40,632 nucleotides of DNA from the NCBI GenBank assembly GCA_012521815.1, contig JAAYLR010000200.1, forward strand, positions 1-40,632. The letters run 5' to 3'. A program made the translations under genes and the position numbers. Of the stretch, positions 24,295 to 32,997 are shown piece by piece; position 1 is the stretch's first letter; every line of letters starts with the position of its first letter. The DNA is from Acidobacteriota bacterium (GTDB taxonomy: Bacteria; Acidobacteriota; Thermoanaerobaculia; Multivoradales; JAGPDF01). The notes beneath the pieces were generated by a model. That model saw only the letters and a list, made by a program, of their open reading frames with translations, ran no database searches and was not told the DNA's origin.

Positions 24295-24300
24295 CGGTTG
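24114..24300 (-). pseudogene. 3' remnant of a PIN-domain toxin gene
   Basis: The frame reads VETRPVARPICPRGD then LFANGDERAR and ends VTPAAAWQLASGAR at the TGA of 24114-24116, matching the last 60 residues of the toxin at 19667. It has no start, no first acidic motif and no antitoxin. The usual LVTGD is changed to FANGD. The 5' side is cut at 24300, where lower-GC sequence with the nitroreductase gene begins. It is therefore a broken paralogue and not expected to be active. Confidence 0.75.
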
Positions 24301-24924
24301 TCAGGAGATGTACTTCACATAGGGTTCGAGATCAAGGGGCTTCTTGGGGGTTGCCTTACCTTCAGGAAAACCAAGAGCAATCATGGTTACAAGATGCATG
24401 CCGGGCTCACCAATGATTGTCTCGAGCTCGTTTCTTGCGACCAGCGCACCGGAAACCCAGCAGGAGCCCAATCCTTCGTTGGTCGCAGCAAGCAGTATGT
24501 TCTGTACCAAGGCGCCAGTAGCCTGTATATCAGGGTAACGGCGCATTTCGTTGATCTGTTCAGCTGAATAATCCGAGTCAGCGAGCAGCTCGAACACCGG
24601 CGCCTCATAGGGACGACTGAAAACCGCCAGCACCAGCGGGGCATCGGCAAACACCGTCGAGAAAACCTTGATTGTCTCGAGCGTTTGCCTGTTCTTCTGC
24701 CCGGCTGCAGCAAACATCTGTTCCAGTCTGTTTTCGACCGCCTCACGCATTCTCTGAATGGTTTCACCATTGGTAATGACGCTGATCATCCAGGGGGTCG
24801 AATCATTTGGGCTCGGTGCTGCCAATCCTGCCCTGAGCAGATTTTCAACTACCGACTGGCTGATCGGCTCCCGGGTGAAGCTTCTGACACTTCGACGCGC
24901 AAATACCAGTTCGTTGAAATCCAT
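24301..24924 (-). CDS. nitroreductase-family protein, probably acquired
   Basis: A 207-residue FMN-dependent nitroreductase-fold protein. FARRSVRSFTREPIS at the N-terminus is the classic FMN-phosphate-binding RRSxRxF motif. LAAPSPNDSTPWMISVIT, ILLAATNEGLGSCWVSG and the C-terminal IALGFPEGKATPKKPLDL complete the family. Reduction of nitro compounds or quinones with NAD(P)H is the general chemistry; the true substrate is unknown. The ATG at 24924 is six bases after GGAGG; the ATG at 24927 is possible. GC content is near 50% by eye against about 70% around it, and codons include many A/T third positions, so recent transfer is likely. Its stop abuts the PIN remnant. Confidence 0.9.
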   Translation of the reverse strand: MDFNELVFARRSVRSFTREPISQSVVENLLRAGLAAPSPNDSTPWMISVITNGETIQRMREAVENRLEQMFAAAGQKNRQTLETIKVFSTVFADAPLVLAVFSRPYEAPVFELLADSDYSAEQINEMRRYPDIQATGALVQNILLAATNEGLGSCWVSGALVARNELETIIGEPGMHLVTMIALGFPEGKATPKKPLDLEPYVKYIS

Positions 24925-24927
24925 CAT

Positions 24928-25260
24928 GACCCTCCATGTTCAATTCTCTGCCAAGATCGTAACAGATCGGGACTCAGCGTTACCCGCATGACCGTAGCGT
25001 CCGCTTGACCGGGCGTCGCCCACCAGTACGGTCGCTCCTCGAGTTGCTTGTTCGCCGTACCGCTGGTGATACCAACTTCCTTCCGGGGGCCGCATCGATC
25101 TCCGGTAAGGACCTGACCGCACCCCGTCCAGCACGAACGCATCGGCGCCCTCCTCCCCACGCTGGACGAGTCGTTCGGGCCGACCGTTGCGCCGACTTTC
25201 ACTCGCCTTAGGAGGTCTGGACGGAGTAGGCGGGCGGCTCCCCGGGCTGATCGGCTCGAC
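24928..25260. other. 333-bp gap of intermediate composition
   Basis: Apart from the nitroreductase ribosome binding site (GGAGGG at 24928-24937) I see no supported gene, RNA or repeat. Composition moves from the low GC of the nitroreductase toward the high GC of the chromosome. Short open frames on both strands have no recognisable protein character. It may be the far edge of the acquired segment. Confidence 0.4.
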
Positions 25261-26706
25261 CTACAGGCCATCATCTGACTCGGGTTCGGCGACCAACTGG
25301 CCGCTCCAGAGGCCGCGGCCGAGGTCTTCGACGAGCACGGCGAGACGGCGGGTACCCGCCGGGAGCGTCAGCTCGCGACGCCACGGGACCGCCTCTTCGG
25401 GCAGCGGGACGATCAGGTGCTGGGCCGCCTCCGGCCCGAAGACGAGCGAGAGGCGGAGCGGTCCGCCCTCCCGGGAGGAGAGCGGTACCCCCGTGAGCCG
25501 CAGGCGAGGAGGCTCTGCGCCGCCGACCCACTCCGCCGTGAGCGGCAGATCGCTCGGCGCCCGGCCGCCGGCAAGGAGCCGCAGCCCGCGGGCTTCTGCA
25601 AGTTGCTCGGGGCTCCCCGACTGGCGCCAGCGCGGCACCCGCAGCGGGAGGTCGCCCGCGAGCAGCCGCATCTCGAGCGCCCGTGGCCTGCCGTCGATCT
25701 GCGCCGGGGTCCGATAGGCGACGAGGAGCCGCCGCCCGAGCCCCGCGAGCGCCGCGTCGAGCTGCGGCTCGGTCGCGACGAGGTGACCGGCGCCCTCCCG
25801 CAGCAGCGCCCGCAGGAGTGCGGTGCCCGGCTCCAGATACGGATCGAGGGCTCCGGGAGTGTTGAGCCGGGAGGGCCGGCCGGCTTCGAGCGGCGCGAAA
25901 TGATCGATCCCCCGGCCGCCGCGCACGAGCTGCTGCAGCCGCCCCATCTCGCTCAGCTCCTCGGCGGGCCGCTTCACCTCCTCCGCGGTGAGCCCCACCG
26001 CCACCGTCACCCAGCCGAACGCCGCGAGCGCCTGCCCGATCTCGGGGAAAGCGGCGAGCAGGCGCGGCGACGGTGCCGCTTCCTCTCCGGCCGGCGCTGG
26101 AGAGGGTGTCAGCATGAAATCGGTCAGCAGGATCAGGGCCTTGGCACCGCCCACCGAATGGGTGCCCACACACTCGAGGAGCCGCCGGGCCCGCGCCTGC
26201 ACCGCGGCGAGATCGAGCGCGGCCGGCGCCTCCTCCGCGCGGGCCCGCGCCGTGGCAGCGAGGTCGGCGAGGGCCGTGGCGATCGCCGCTGGCTGCCGCG
26301 TGCCGGCGAGCAGACGGCGCGGCTCGGGGTCGGCCACGATCAGCTCCACCTCGCCGAGCGCCGCGAGTCGTCCGGCGCGCCGCGCGAGCGCGAGCGCCGA
26401 ACGGGCTAGCGTCTCCCGGCCGCTCTGGCCCGTATCGACGTAGACGAGCAGGCTCCAGCTGCCGCCGTCGGGAGTGAGCGGCCGCACCGCGGTGATCTCG
26501 CGAAAGGCGCCATCCTCGAGGAGCAGGAGGGAGGAGGGACCGAGCGCCTGCCGCTGCGACTCGGACATCCCTTCGGGCGGCTCGACCACGACCTCCGCCT
26601 CGCGCACCACGAGCTCCTCCTCGTAGCTCGGCGGTGGCTCCTGGGCGGCGGCCGGCAACGTCACCGTCAGACCAAGGATCGAGACCAGAACCGGGAGCGC
26701 GCGCAT
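25261..26706 (-). CDS. exported VWFA-related protein (TIGR03436-like)
   Basis: A 481-residue protein with signal peptide (LPVLVSILGLTVTLPAAAQ) and a von Willebrand A-like fold. VEPPEGMSESQRQALGPSSL and LLLLEDGAFREITAVRP lead into the first strand WSLLVYVDTGQSG, a MIDAS-like DxGxS variant of DxSxS. ALILLTDFMLTP and FGWVTVAVGLTAEEV are later core strands. The C-terminal 200 residues are beta-rich. VWFA-related exported proteins of this kind are abundant in Acidobacteriota; their role is unknown. ATG 26706 is preceded by GGAGGTGAGAG and a TATAGA box at 26733-26738. Confidence 0.8.
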   Translation of the reverse strand: MRALPVLVSILGLTVTLPAAAQEPPPSYEEELVVREAEVVVEPPEGMSESQRQALGPSSLLLLEDGAFREITAVRPLTPDGGSWSLLVYVDTGQSGRETLARSALALARRAGRLAALGEVELIVADPEPRRLLAGTRQPAAIATALADLAATARARAEEAPAALDLAAVQARARRLLECVGTHSVGGAKALILLTDFMLTPSPAPAGEEAAPSPRLLAAFPEIGQALAAFGWVTVAVGLTAEEVKRPAEELSEMGRLQQLVRGGRGIDHFAPLEAGRPSRLNTPGALDPYLEPGTALLRALLREGAGHLVATEPQLDAALAGLGRRLLVAYRTPAQIDGRPRALEMRLLAGDLPLRVPRWRQSGSPEQLAEARGLRLLAGGRAPSDLPLTAEWVGGAEPPRLRLTGVPLSSREGGPLRLSLVFGPEAAQHLIVPLPEEAVPWRRELTLPAGTRRLAVLVEDLGRGLWSGQLVAEPESDDGL

Positions 26707-26732
26707 CTCTCACCTCCGTTTCCGGTCTCCAA

Positions 26733-26738
26733 TCTATA
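26733..26738 (-). promoter_or_regulatory. -10 box for the VWFA-related gene
   Basis: Minus strand TATAGA, about 27 bases before the ATG at 26706, leaving a short leader with GGAGG. No clear -35. Confidence 0.4.
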
Positions 26739-26786
26739 CCCGCGCCGGCCGGAAGCGGGCGCTACCGGCGTGGGAGAATGCCGTCG

Positions 26787-29366
26787 ATGACGTCCGAGCC
26801 CGACTCGCCCGAAGCGGCTTCCCGCCCGCTCCTCGCCTCGTTTCTGCCCGGCCCGGAGGGGTGCCCGCCCGACGAGGCGCTCGACCGCTTCCTCGCCTGG
26901 GCTGCCGCCGCCGGCTTCGCTCTCTACCCGGCCCAGGAAGAGGCGCTCCTCGAGCTCTGGGCCGGCCGTCACGTGGTGCTCAACACCCCCACCGGCTCGG
27001 GCAAGTCGCTCGTCGCCCTCGGCCTCCATTTCAAGGGGCTCTGCGCCGGCGAGGTCTCCTACTACACGAGCCCGATCAAGGCGCTCGCGAGCGAGAAGTT
27101 CTTCGCCCTCTGCGACGAGCTCGGCGCCGAGCGGGTGGGAATGCTCACCGGCGACGCCGCGATCAACCCGGAGGCGAAGGTCGTCTGCTGCACCGCCGAG
27201 GTGCTCGCGAACATGGCGCTGCGCACCGGCTCCGGCCTCGACGCGCCGGCGGTGGTGATGGACGAGTTCCACTACTACTCCGACGCCGAGCGGGGCTGGG
27301 CCTGGCAGGTGCCGCTGATCCTGCTCCCCCGCAGCCGCTTCCTGCTGATGTCGGCCACCCTCGGCGACATGAGCCGGATCGTCGAGCGCCTCGAGCAGCG
27401 GACCGGCACCCCGGTCGCGCGCGTCACCTCCGCCGAGCGGCCGGTGCCGCTCGACTACGAGTGGCGCGAGACGCCGCTCCAGCAGACGATCGAGTCGCTC
27501 CTCGCCGAGGGGAAGGCGCCGATCTACGTCGTCAACTTCACGCAGCGCGAGTGCGCCGAGCTCGCCCAGGGTCTCACCAGCATCCAGATCGCGACCCGGG
27601 AGGAGCGGGAGCGGATCCGGGAGGCAATGGCCGAGGTGCGCCTCGACACCCCGTACGGCAAGGAGTTCCGCCGCTTCCTCTCCTTCGGCATCGGCGTCCA
27701 TCACGCCGGCCTCCTGCCGAAGTACCGGCTGCTCGTCGAGCAGCTCGCCCAGCAGGGGCTGCTGCGGGTGATCGCCGGCACCGACACCCTCGGCGTCGGG
27801 GTGAACATCCCGATCCGCACCGTGCTCTTCACCAGGCTCGCGAAGTTCGACGGCCGGAAGGTCGCCCTCCTCTCGGTGCGCGACTTCCAGCAGATCGCGG
27901 GGCGCGCCGGGCGAAAGGGGTTCGATACCCGGGGGAGCGTGGTGGCGCAGGCGCCGGAGGAGGTCATCGCGCGGCGGATCGCGCAGCAGAAAGGAAAGCG
28001 CCTCCGGCCGCCGGCCCGCCCCGCCGAGAAGGGGGAGGTCTCCTGGACGGAGGAGACGTTCCAGCGTCTGATCACGCGGCCGCCGGAGACGCTCCGCTCC
28101 CGCTTCCGGATCACCCACGGGATGGTCCTCAACCTGCTGCAGCGCGACGCGGAGGAGAACGACCCGACGCGGCGCAACTTCACCTCGCTGCGCGAGCTCG
28201 TCGCCCTCTGCCACGAGGACGACGCGAGCAAGCGGCGGCTCCTTGCCTTCGCCGCCTCCCTGGTCCGCTCGCTCGCCCGGGCCGGGGTGCTCGAGATGGA
28301 GCGCGACCGCACGAGCCCCTACTACTGGGTCGTCGTGGCCGCCGACCTGCAGTGGGACTTCTCCCTCTTCCACGCCCTCTCGCTCTTCCTCGTCGAGACC
28401 CTCACCCATCTCGAACCGGAGAGCGAGGCGTATCCGCTCGACCTCCTCTCGCTCGTCGAGGCGATCCTCGAGAACCCGGAGATCGTGCTGCGCAAGCAGG
28501 TCGACCGGCTCAAGGGGGAGCTCGTCGCCGAGCTCAAGGCGCAGGGGCTCTCGTACGAGGAGCGGATGGAGCGGCTCGCCGAGGTGACCCACCCGCAGCC
28601 GCTCGCCGACTTCCTCCACGGGCAGTTCGCCCGCTTCCGGCGCTCGCACCCATGGGTGGGTGGCAACGACGTCGCGCCGAAGTCGATCGGCCGCGAGATG
28701 CTCGAGTCGTACTGGGGCTTCTCCGACTACGTGAAGCAGTACGGCCTCCAGCGCAGCGAGGGGGTGCTGCTGCGCTACCTCTCGCAGCTCTACAAGACGC
28801 TCGACCTGAACGTGCCCGCGTGGGCCAAGACCGCGCCGGTCTGGGACGCCCTCTCCTACTTCCGGACGCTCGTCCAGGTCACCGACTCGAGCCTCCTCGA
28901 GGAGTGGGAGAGCCTCCTCCACCCCGAGCTCGCGCGCACCCGCGGCCGGGAGCGGGAGCGGGCGGTCGAGGCGCTCTGGATCCGCGAGCTCGTCGAGAGC
29001 GCCCCGGCGTTCGCCGCCCGGGTTCGCGCCGAGATGCATCTGCTCCTGCGGGCGCTCTCCCTCGGCGACTGGGAGGAGGCGGCGAGCCGCGTGCGCCAGG
29101 ATCCGGACGACCCGTGGGACGCCGACCGCCTCGCCAACGCGCTCCTCCCCTACCTCGCCGACTACGGGAGCCTGCCGTTCACCCCGGCCGCGCGCCGCCA
29201 CGACCTGACCCGGATCGAACGGCTCACCGAACGCCGCTGGCGGATCCGCCAGACCCTCCTCGACCCCCGCGAGGATGGCTTCTGGGCGATCGAAGCCGAG
29301 GTCGACCTCACCTCCCCCCACGCCGTCGACGGCCCCCTCCTCCGGCTCACGGCGATCACCGGCTGA
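26787..29366 (+). CDS. Ski2-like DEAD/DEAH-box helicase with DUF3516
   Basis: An 859-residue superfamily 2 helicase, probably acting on RNA. Q-motif region YPAQEEALLEL, Walker A NTPTGSGKS (66-74), TSPIKALASEKF (Ia), Walker B VVMDEFHYYSD with DEFH, SATLGDMSRIV (III), GVHHAGLLPKYR and the motif VI QIAGRAGRKGFDTRG are all present. The C-terminal half (THGMVLNLLQRDAEENDPTRRNF onward) is the DUF3516 region found in actinobacterial and related helicases. The start at 26787 is supported by a GAGAAT box seven bases upstream; the ATG at 26778 is an alternative. It is divergent from the VWFA gene and convergent with pntB. Confidence 0.9.
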   Translation: MTSEPDSPEAASRPLLASFLPGPEGCPPDEALDRFLAWAAAAGFALYPAQEEALLELWAGRHVVLNTPTGSGKSLVALGLHFKGLCAGEVSYYTSPIKALASEKFFALCDELGAERVGMLTGDAAINPEAKVVCCTAEVLANMALRTGSGLDAPAVVMDEFHYYSDAERGWAWQVPLILLPRSRFLLMSATLGDMSRIVERLEQRTGTPVARVTSAERPVPLDYEWRETPLQQTIESLLAEGKAPIYVVNFTQRECAELAQGLTSIQIATREERERIREAMAEVRLDTPYGKEFRRFLSFGIGVHHAGLLPKYRLLVEQLAQQGLLRVIAGTDTLGVGVNIPIRTVLFTRLAKFDGRKVALLSVRDFQQIAGRAGRKGFDTRGSVVAQAPEEVIARRIAQQKGKRLRPPARPAEKGEVSWTEETFQRLITRPPETLRSRFRITHGMVLNLLQRDAEENDPTRRNFTSLRELVALCHEDDASKRRLLAFAASLVRSLARAGVLEMERDRTSPYYWVVVAADLQWDFSLFHALSLFLVETLTHLEPESEAYPLDLLSLVEAILENPEIVLRKQVDRLKGELVAELKAQGLSYEERMERLAEVTHPQPLADFLHGQFARFRRSHPWVGGNDVAPKSIGREMLESYWGFSDYVKQYGLQRSEGVLLRYLSQLYKTLDLNVPAWAKTAPVWDALSYFRTLVQVTDSSLLEEWESLLHPELARTRGRERERAVEALWIRELVESAPAFAARVRAEMHLLLRALSLGDWEEAASRVRQDPDDPWDADRLANALLPYLADYGSLPFTPAARRHDLTRIERLTERRWRIRQTLLDPREDGFWAIEAEVDLTSPHAVDGPLLRLTAITG

Positions 29367-29389
29367 GCGGGGCAACCCGAAAACGAAGA

Positions 29390-29420
29390 AGGGGGAGAGG
29401 CCACCGGGCCATCTCCCCCT
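29390..29420. terminator. hairpin terminator between helicase and pntB
   Basis: AGGGGGAGA (29390-29398) pairs with TCTCCCCCT (29412-29420), with an inner GGCC/GGCC stem and ACCG loop. T-rich sequence follows on the minus strand (TTCTTCGTTTTC), so it mainly terminates pntB. Confidence 0.7.
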
Positions 29421-29458
29421 CGGACCGGGACGCTCCGTCCGGCGCGTCCGGCCGGTTT

Positions 29459-31039
29459 TCAGCTTGCTTCCTTGACCGCCTGGATGATCTCGTTGATCGC
29501 CTTCTTGCCGTCGGAGAAGAACATCTGGCAGTTCGCGGCGGCGAAGAGGGGGTTGGGGATCCCCGCGAAGCCGGGCGAGAGGCTCCGCTTGATCATGATC
29601 ACGTTGCGGGCGCGGCTGACGTCGATGATCGGCATCCCGGCGATCGGGCTCTTCGGGTCGGTGATCGCCACCGGGTTGACGACGTCGTTGGCGCCGAGGA
29701 CGATCGCCACGTCAACCTGCTCCATCTCTGCGTTCACGTCGTCCATCTCGCGCAGCTTCTCGTAGGCCACGTTCGCCTCGGCGAGGAGCACGTTCATGTG
29801 CCCGGGCATCCGGCCGGCCACCGGATGGATCGCGAACTCGACCTGGCTGCCATGCTGCTCGAGCAGCGCCGCGAGCGCCTGGACCGCGTGCTGCGCCTGC
29901 GCCACCGCCATGCCGTAGCCGGGGACGATGATCACCCGCTGCGCGCCGTCGAGGGTCATCGCGATCTCCTCCGGCGAGGTCGCCTTGACCGTCCGGTAGA
30001 CCTCGTCGGCGTCGGGCGTGTCGCTCGTCGGCCCGAGGGTGCCGAAGAGGACGTTCGTGAGCGAGCGGTTCATCGCCTTGCACATGATCCGGGTGAGGAT
30101 GATCCCCGAAGCCCCGACCAGCGAGCCGGCGACGATCAGCACGTTGTTGTTGATCACGAACCCGGTCGCCGCGCCGGCGAGGCCGGAGTAGGAGTTGAGC
30201 AGCGCGATCGTCACCGGCATGTCGGCGCCGCCGATCGAGATCGTCAGCAGCACGCCGAGCACCGACGAGACCGCGGCGAGCAGCCAGAAGAGGGCGCCGT
30301 TCTCCGGCTGCACCACCAGCATCGCGCCGAGCGCGAGGCTCGCCGCCGCGGCGACCCACTTGAGCGCGTCCATGCCGGGGAAGCGGCTGCGGCGCAGCAG
30401 CAGGAGGCCGCCGACCGCAGCGAAGCAGAGGAAGGTGCCCCAGACGAGCGGCGCCGCCCCTTCCGGGAGCCCGCCACCGCCGAAAGTCGCCACCAGCGCA
30501 TAGGCGAGGCCGCCGAGCGCGGTCACCGCGGCGAAACCGTACTTGATCGCGCTCTGCCACGGCTTGAGATCCCACTTCACGGCGAGGAACTCGGCGAGCT
30601 TGCCGAAGGCCACGTAGCTGCCGAAGAAGGTCACCGCGCCGATGATCGCCGAGGCCGCGGTCGCCACCCGCTCCTGCATGCCGAACGGGGTGCCCGCGGC
30701 GAGCGCCCGCTGGGCCATCACCAGCGCGGCCCCGGCCACCAGCACCGAGGCGCCGCCGCCGAAGCCGTTGAGGATGCCGACCATCTCCGGCATCGCCGTC
30801 ATCTTCACCCGCGTCGCCATGACCACGCCGATGACGGTCCCGATCACGGCGCCGGTCAGGATGTACTGCCAGGTCATCGGCTCGCCAACGAGCGTGGCGA
30901 CGATGGCGATCGCCATGCCGAAGACGCCGGCCCAGTTGCCGCGCACCGCGGTGCGCGGATGCGACATCCACTTCAGATCGAAGATGAAGAGAACGGCCGC
31001 GAGCAGATAGGCAAGGTCGCGCAGATCCTGAGTGTGCAT
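29459..31039 (-). CDS. pntB: NAD(P) transhydrogenase subunit beta
   Basis: A 526-residue subunit of proton-translocating transhydrogenase, which makes NADPH from NADH using the proton gradient. The N-terminal two-thirds is membrane domain II (LAYLLAAVLFIFDLK, HPRTAVRGNWAGVFGM, GILNGFGGGASVLVAG, INNNVLIVAGSLVGASG). The C-terminal NADP-binding domain III has VIIVPGYGMAVAQAQHAVQ, HPVAGRMPGHMNVLLAEA and VLGANDVVNPVA. Length is a little above the usual 460 residues. It follows pntAB by 10 bp with GAGGG before the ATG. The catalytic NAD-binding domain I subunit is not adjacent. Confidence 0.95.
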   Translation of the reverse strand: MHTQDLRDLAYLLAAVLFIFDLKWMSHPRTAVRGNWAGVFGMAIAIVATLVGEPMTWQYILTGAVIGTVIGVVMATRVKMTAMPEMVGILNGFGGGASVLVAGAALVMAQRALAAGTPFGMQERVATAASAIIGAVTFFGSYVAFGKLAEFLAVKWDLKPWQSAIKYGFAAVTALGGLAYALVATFGGGGLPEGAAPLVWGTFLCFAAVGGLLLLRRSRFPGMDALKWVAAAASLALGAMLVVQPENGALFWLLAAVSSVLGVLLTISIGGADMPVTIALLNSYSGLAGAATGFVINNNVLIVAGSLVGASGIILTRIMCKAMNRSLTNVLFGTLGPTSDTPDADEVYRTVKATSPEEIAMTLDGAQRVIIVPGYGMAVAQAQHAVQALAALLEQHGSQVEFAIHPVAGRMPGHMNVLLAEANVAYEKLREMDDVNAEMEQVDVAIVLGANDVVNPVAITDPKSPIAGMPIIDVSRARNVIMIKRSLSPGFAGIPNPLFAAANCQMFFSDGKKAINEIIQAVKEAS

Positions 31040-31049
31040 CGCCGTTCCC

Positions 31050-31334
31050 TCAGCGCTTCCGGCGGAACATGCCGAGCATGCGGTGGGTGACGAGGTAGCC
31101 GCCGACGACGTTGATCGTGGCGAAGACGACCGCCACCCCGGCGAGGAGATGGACGATCCGCGGCGTGTCCGGCTGCCCGGCGAGGATCAGGGCGCCGACG
31201 ATCGTGATCCCGGAGATCGCGTTCGAACCCGACATCAGGGGGGTGTGGAGGGTCGAGGGGACCTTCGAGATCACCTCGAACCCGATGAACACCGCCAGGA
31301 CGAAGACGGTGAACGCTGCGACGAAGGTACCCAT
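31050..31334 (-). CDS. pntAB: NAD(P) transhydrogenase alpha subunit, membrane part (alpha-2)
   Basis: A 94-residue small membrane subunit corresponding to the C-terminal hydrophobic part of PntA. FVAAFTVFVLAVFIGFEVIS, VPSTLHTPLMSGSNAISGI and IVHLLAGVAVVFATINVVGGYLV are highly conserved and help form the proton channel with PntB. The ATG at 31334 has GGAGGGAAC just upstream and gives the usual short N-terminus. It leads a two-gene operon with pntB. In many bacteria a separate alpha-1 gene precedes it; here the next upstream gene is a dehydrogenase of other family. Confidence 0.93.
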   Translation of the reverse strand: MGTFVAAFTVFVLAVFIGFEVISKVPSTLHTPLMSGSNAISGITIVGALILAGQPDTPRIVHLLAGVAVVFATINVVGGYLVTHRMLGMFRRKR

Positions 31335-31517
31335 GTTCCCTCCGGCTTCTACAGGAAGATGGCGGTACGGCTCGAGCCGCTCCGGCCGCACGGCAACGGC
31401 GGGGCCGAGGCGGCCGGCAGGCCCGGATTCCCGCCGAGGCTACCACCGATGCCGCGCCGCCCGCGACCCTCCACGGGGCCTACCCGAACGGGTGAGGCGG
31501 TCCCGGGCGAGCGCGCC

Positions 31518-32882
31518 TCAGCCGATCCAGACGGTCTTCGCGTTGACGAACTCCCGCAAGCCGAACGCCGCGAGCTCGCGCCCGAAGCCGGAGCGCTTGA
31601 TGCCGCCGAACGGCAGCCGGGGATCGCTCTTCACGAGCCCGTTGCAGAAGACCGAGCCGGCATCGAGCTCGGCGGCGAGCCGCTCCTGCTCGGCCGGGTC
31701 GGTGGTGAAGGCCGCGGCGCCGAGCCCGAAGTCGGTGGCGTTGGCGAGCGCGATCGCCTCGTCGAGCGAATCGACCCGGAAGAGCGGGGCGACCGGCCCG
31801 AAGAGCTCCTCCCGGGCGGCCGGAGCGTCGAGCGGGACCTCGGCGAGCACCGTCGGCGGGTAGAAGCAGCCCGGCCCGGCCGGCACGCTCCCGCCGAGCA
31901 GGAGGTGGGCTCCGGCGGCGACGCTCCGCTCCACCTGGGCCTGGAGCTCGGCGCGGATCGCCGGCGTGGCGAGGGGACCCAGGTCGGTCTCGGGGGCGAG
32001 CGGATCCCCCATCCGAAGGGCGCCCATGGCGGCCACGAAACGGGCCGTGAACGGCTCGTAGACGTCGCGATGGACCAGGAACCGCTTGGCGGCGATGCAC
32101 GACTGGCCGTTGTTGAGCACCCGGGCGGTGACCGCCGTGGCGACCGCCCGGTCGAGGTCGGCGCTCGGCAGGACGAGGAACGGGTCGCTCCCGCCGAGCT
32201 CGAGGACGACCTTCTTGAGGCTCTCGCCGGCGGCGCGGGCGACGCTGGCCCCGGCCGGCTCCGAGCCGGTGAGCGTCGCGGCGGCGATTCGCGGGTCGGC
32301 GAGCAGCGGCGCCACCCGCGCCCCGCCGACGAGCAGCGCTCCGAAGAGTCCCGCCGGAGCCCCGGCATCGCGCCAGATCGCCTCGATCGCGAGCGCGCAC
32401 TGCGGAACGTTCGAGGCGTGCTTGAGCAGCGCGGCGTTGCCCGCCGCGAGCGCCGGGGCGGCGAAGCGGAAGACCTGCCAGTAGGGGAAATTCCACGGCA
32501 TGACCGCGAGCACCACCCCGAGCGGGTCGAAGCGGACGAACGAACGGCGGGCGTCGGTCGCCACCTCCTCGGTGGCGAGCATCCCCGCCGCCTCGGCGGC
32601 GTAGTGCCGGCAGACCCAGGCGCACTTCTCCACCTCGGCCCGGGCGGCGGCGAGCGTCTTGCCCATCTCCAGGGTGGCGAGCCGGGCGAGGGCCTCCCGC
32701 CGTTCGTCGAGCAGCTCCGCGGCCCGGGCGACGAGCGCGGTCCGCTCGGCAACCGGCGTCCGTCGCCAGCCGGCGGCCGCGGCCGCGGCGGCGGCCAGGC
32801 GGGCCTCGATCTCGGCGTCGCCGTGCGGGGTGAACGTGGCGAGGGTCTCGCCCGTGGCGGGGTTGACGGATGCGATCGTCAT
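31518..32882 (-). CDS. NAD(P)-dependent succinate-semialdehyde-type dehydrogenase
   Basis: A 454-residue aldehyde dehydrogenase. VNPATGETLATFTPH opens the protein. MPWNFPYWQVFRFAAPALAAGN, LTGSEPAGASVARAAG, catalytic Glu in KKVVLELGGSDPFLVLPSAD and catalytic Cys in LNNGQSCIAAKRF are all intact. PFGGIKRSGFGRELAAFGLREFVN closes it. The pattern MPWNFPYWQ and FCNGLVKSDPRLPFGG is that of the short SSADH group (GabD1/Sad-like), converting succinate semialdehyde to succinate. Substrate is inferred. ATG 32882 follows GGGAGG, with a TGC-TACCTT box at 32901-32909. It is co-oriented with pntAB but 183 bp upstream of it. Confidence 0.92.
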   Translation of the reverse strand: MTIASVNPATGETLATFTPHGDAEIEARLAAAAAAAAGWRRTPVAERTALVARAAELLDERREALARLATLEMGKTLAAARAEVEKCAWVCRHYAAEAAGMLATEEVATDARRSFVRFDPLGVVLAVMPWNFPYWQVFRFAAPALAAGNAALLKHASNVPQCALAIEAIWRDAGAPAGLFGALLVGGARVAPLLADPRIAAATLTGSEPAGASVARAAGESLKKVVLELGGSDPFLVLPSADLDRAVATAVTARVLNNGQSCIAAKRFLVHRDVYEPFTARFVAAMGALRMGDPLAPETDLGPLATPAIRAELQAQVERSVAAGAHLLLGGSVPAGPGCFYPPTVLAEVPLDAPAAREELFGPVAPLFRVDSLDEAIALANATDFGLGAAAFTTDPAEQERLAAELDAGSVFCNGLVKSDPRLPFGGIKRSGFGRELAAFGLREFVNAKTVWIG

Positions 32883-32900
32883 GTCCGGCCTCCCGCCGGG

Positions 32901-32909
32901 AAGGTAGCA
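32901..32909 (-). promoter_or_regulatory. extended -10 element for the dehydrogenase gene
   Basis: Minus strand TGC-TACCTT, a TGn-extended -10 about 18 bases before the ATG at 32882. No clear -35. Confidence 0.35.
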
Positions 32910-32945
32910 CGGGCGGGTGCCGGGGAGCTCGAGGAGCCCGGCCGC

Positions 32946-32973
32946 TTGCTTTCTGATTTCGAAGTGATATCAT
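32946..32973 (+). promoter_or_regulatory. promoter of the SPFH operon
   Basis: TTGCTT (32946-32951), 16 bp, then TATCAT (32968-32973) with a TGA extension (32965-32967). It gives a short leader containing AAAGGAGAT before the ATG at 32998. Confidence 0.5.
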
Positions 32974-32997
32974 CCGCTCCCGAAAGGAGATCTCGCC

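Noticed and set aside
24928-25260. Small open frames on both strands in the gap after the nitroreductase
   Set aside because: No ribosome binding sites, no recognisable domains, and composition unlike neighbouring genes; not supported as genes.
26861-31090. A 1409-residue plus-strand frame across the helicase gene and antisense to pntB
   Set aside because: Low-complexity Arg/Ala/Pro composition, crosses a terminator and two convergent genes with strong motifs.
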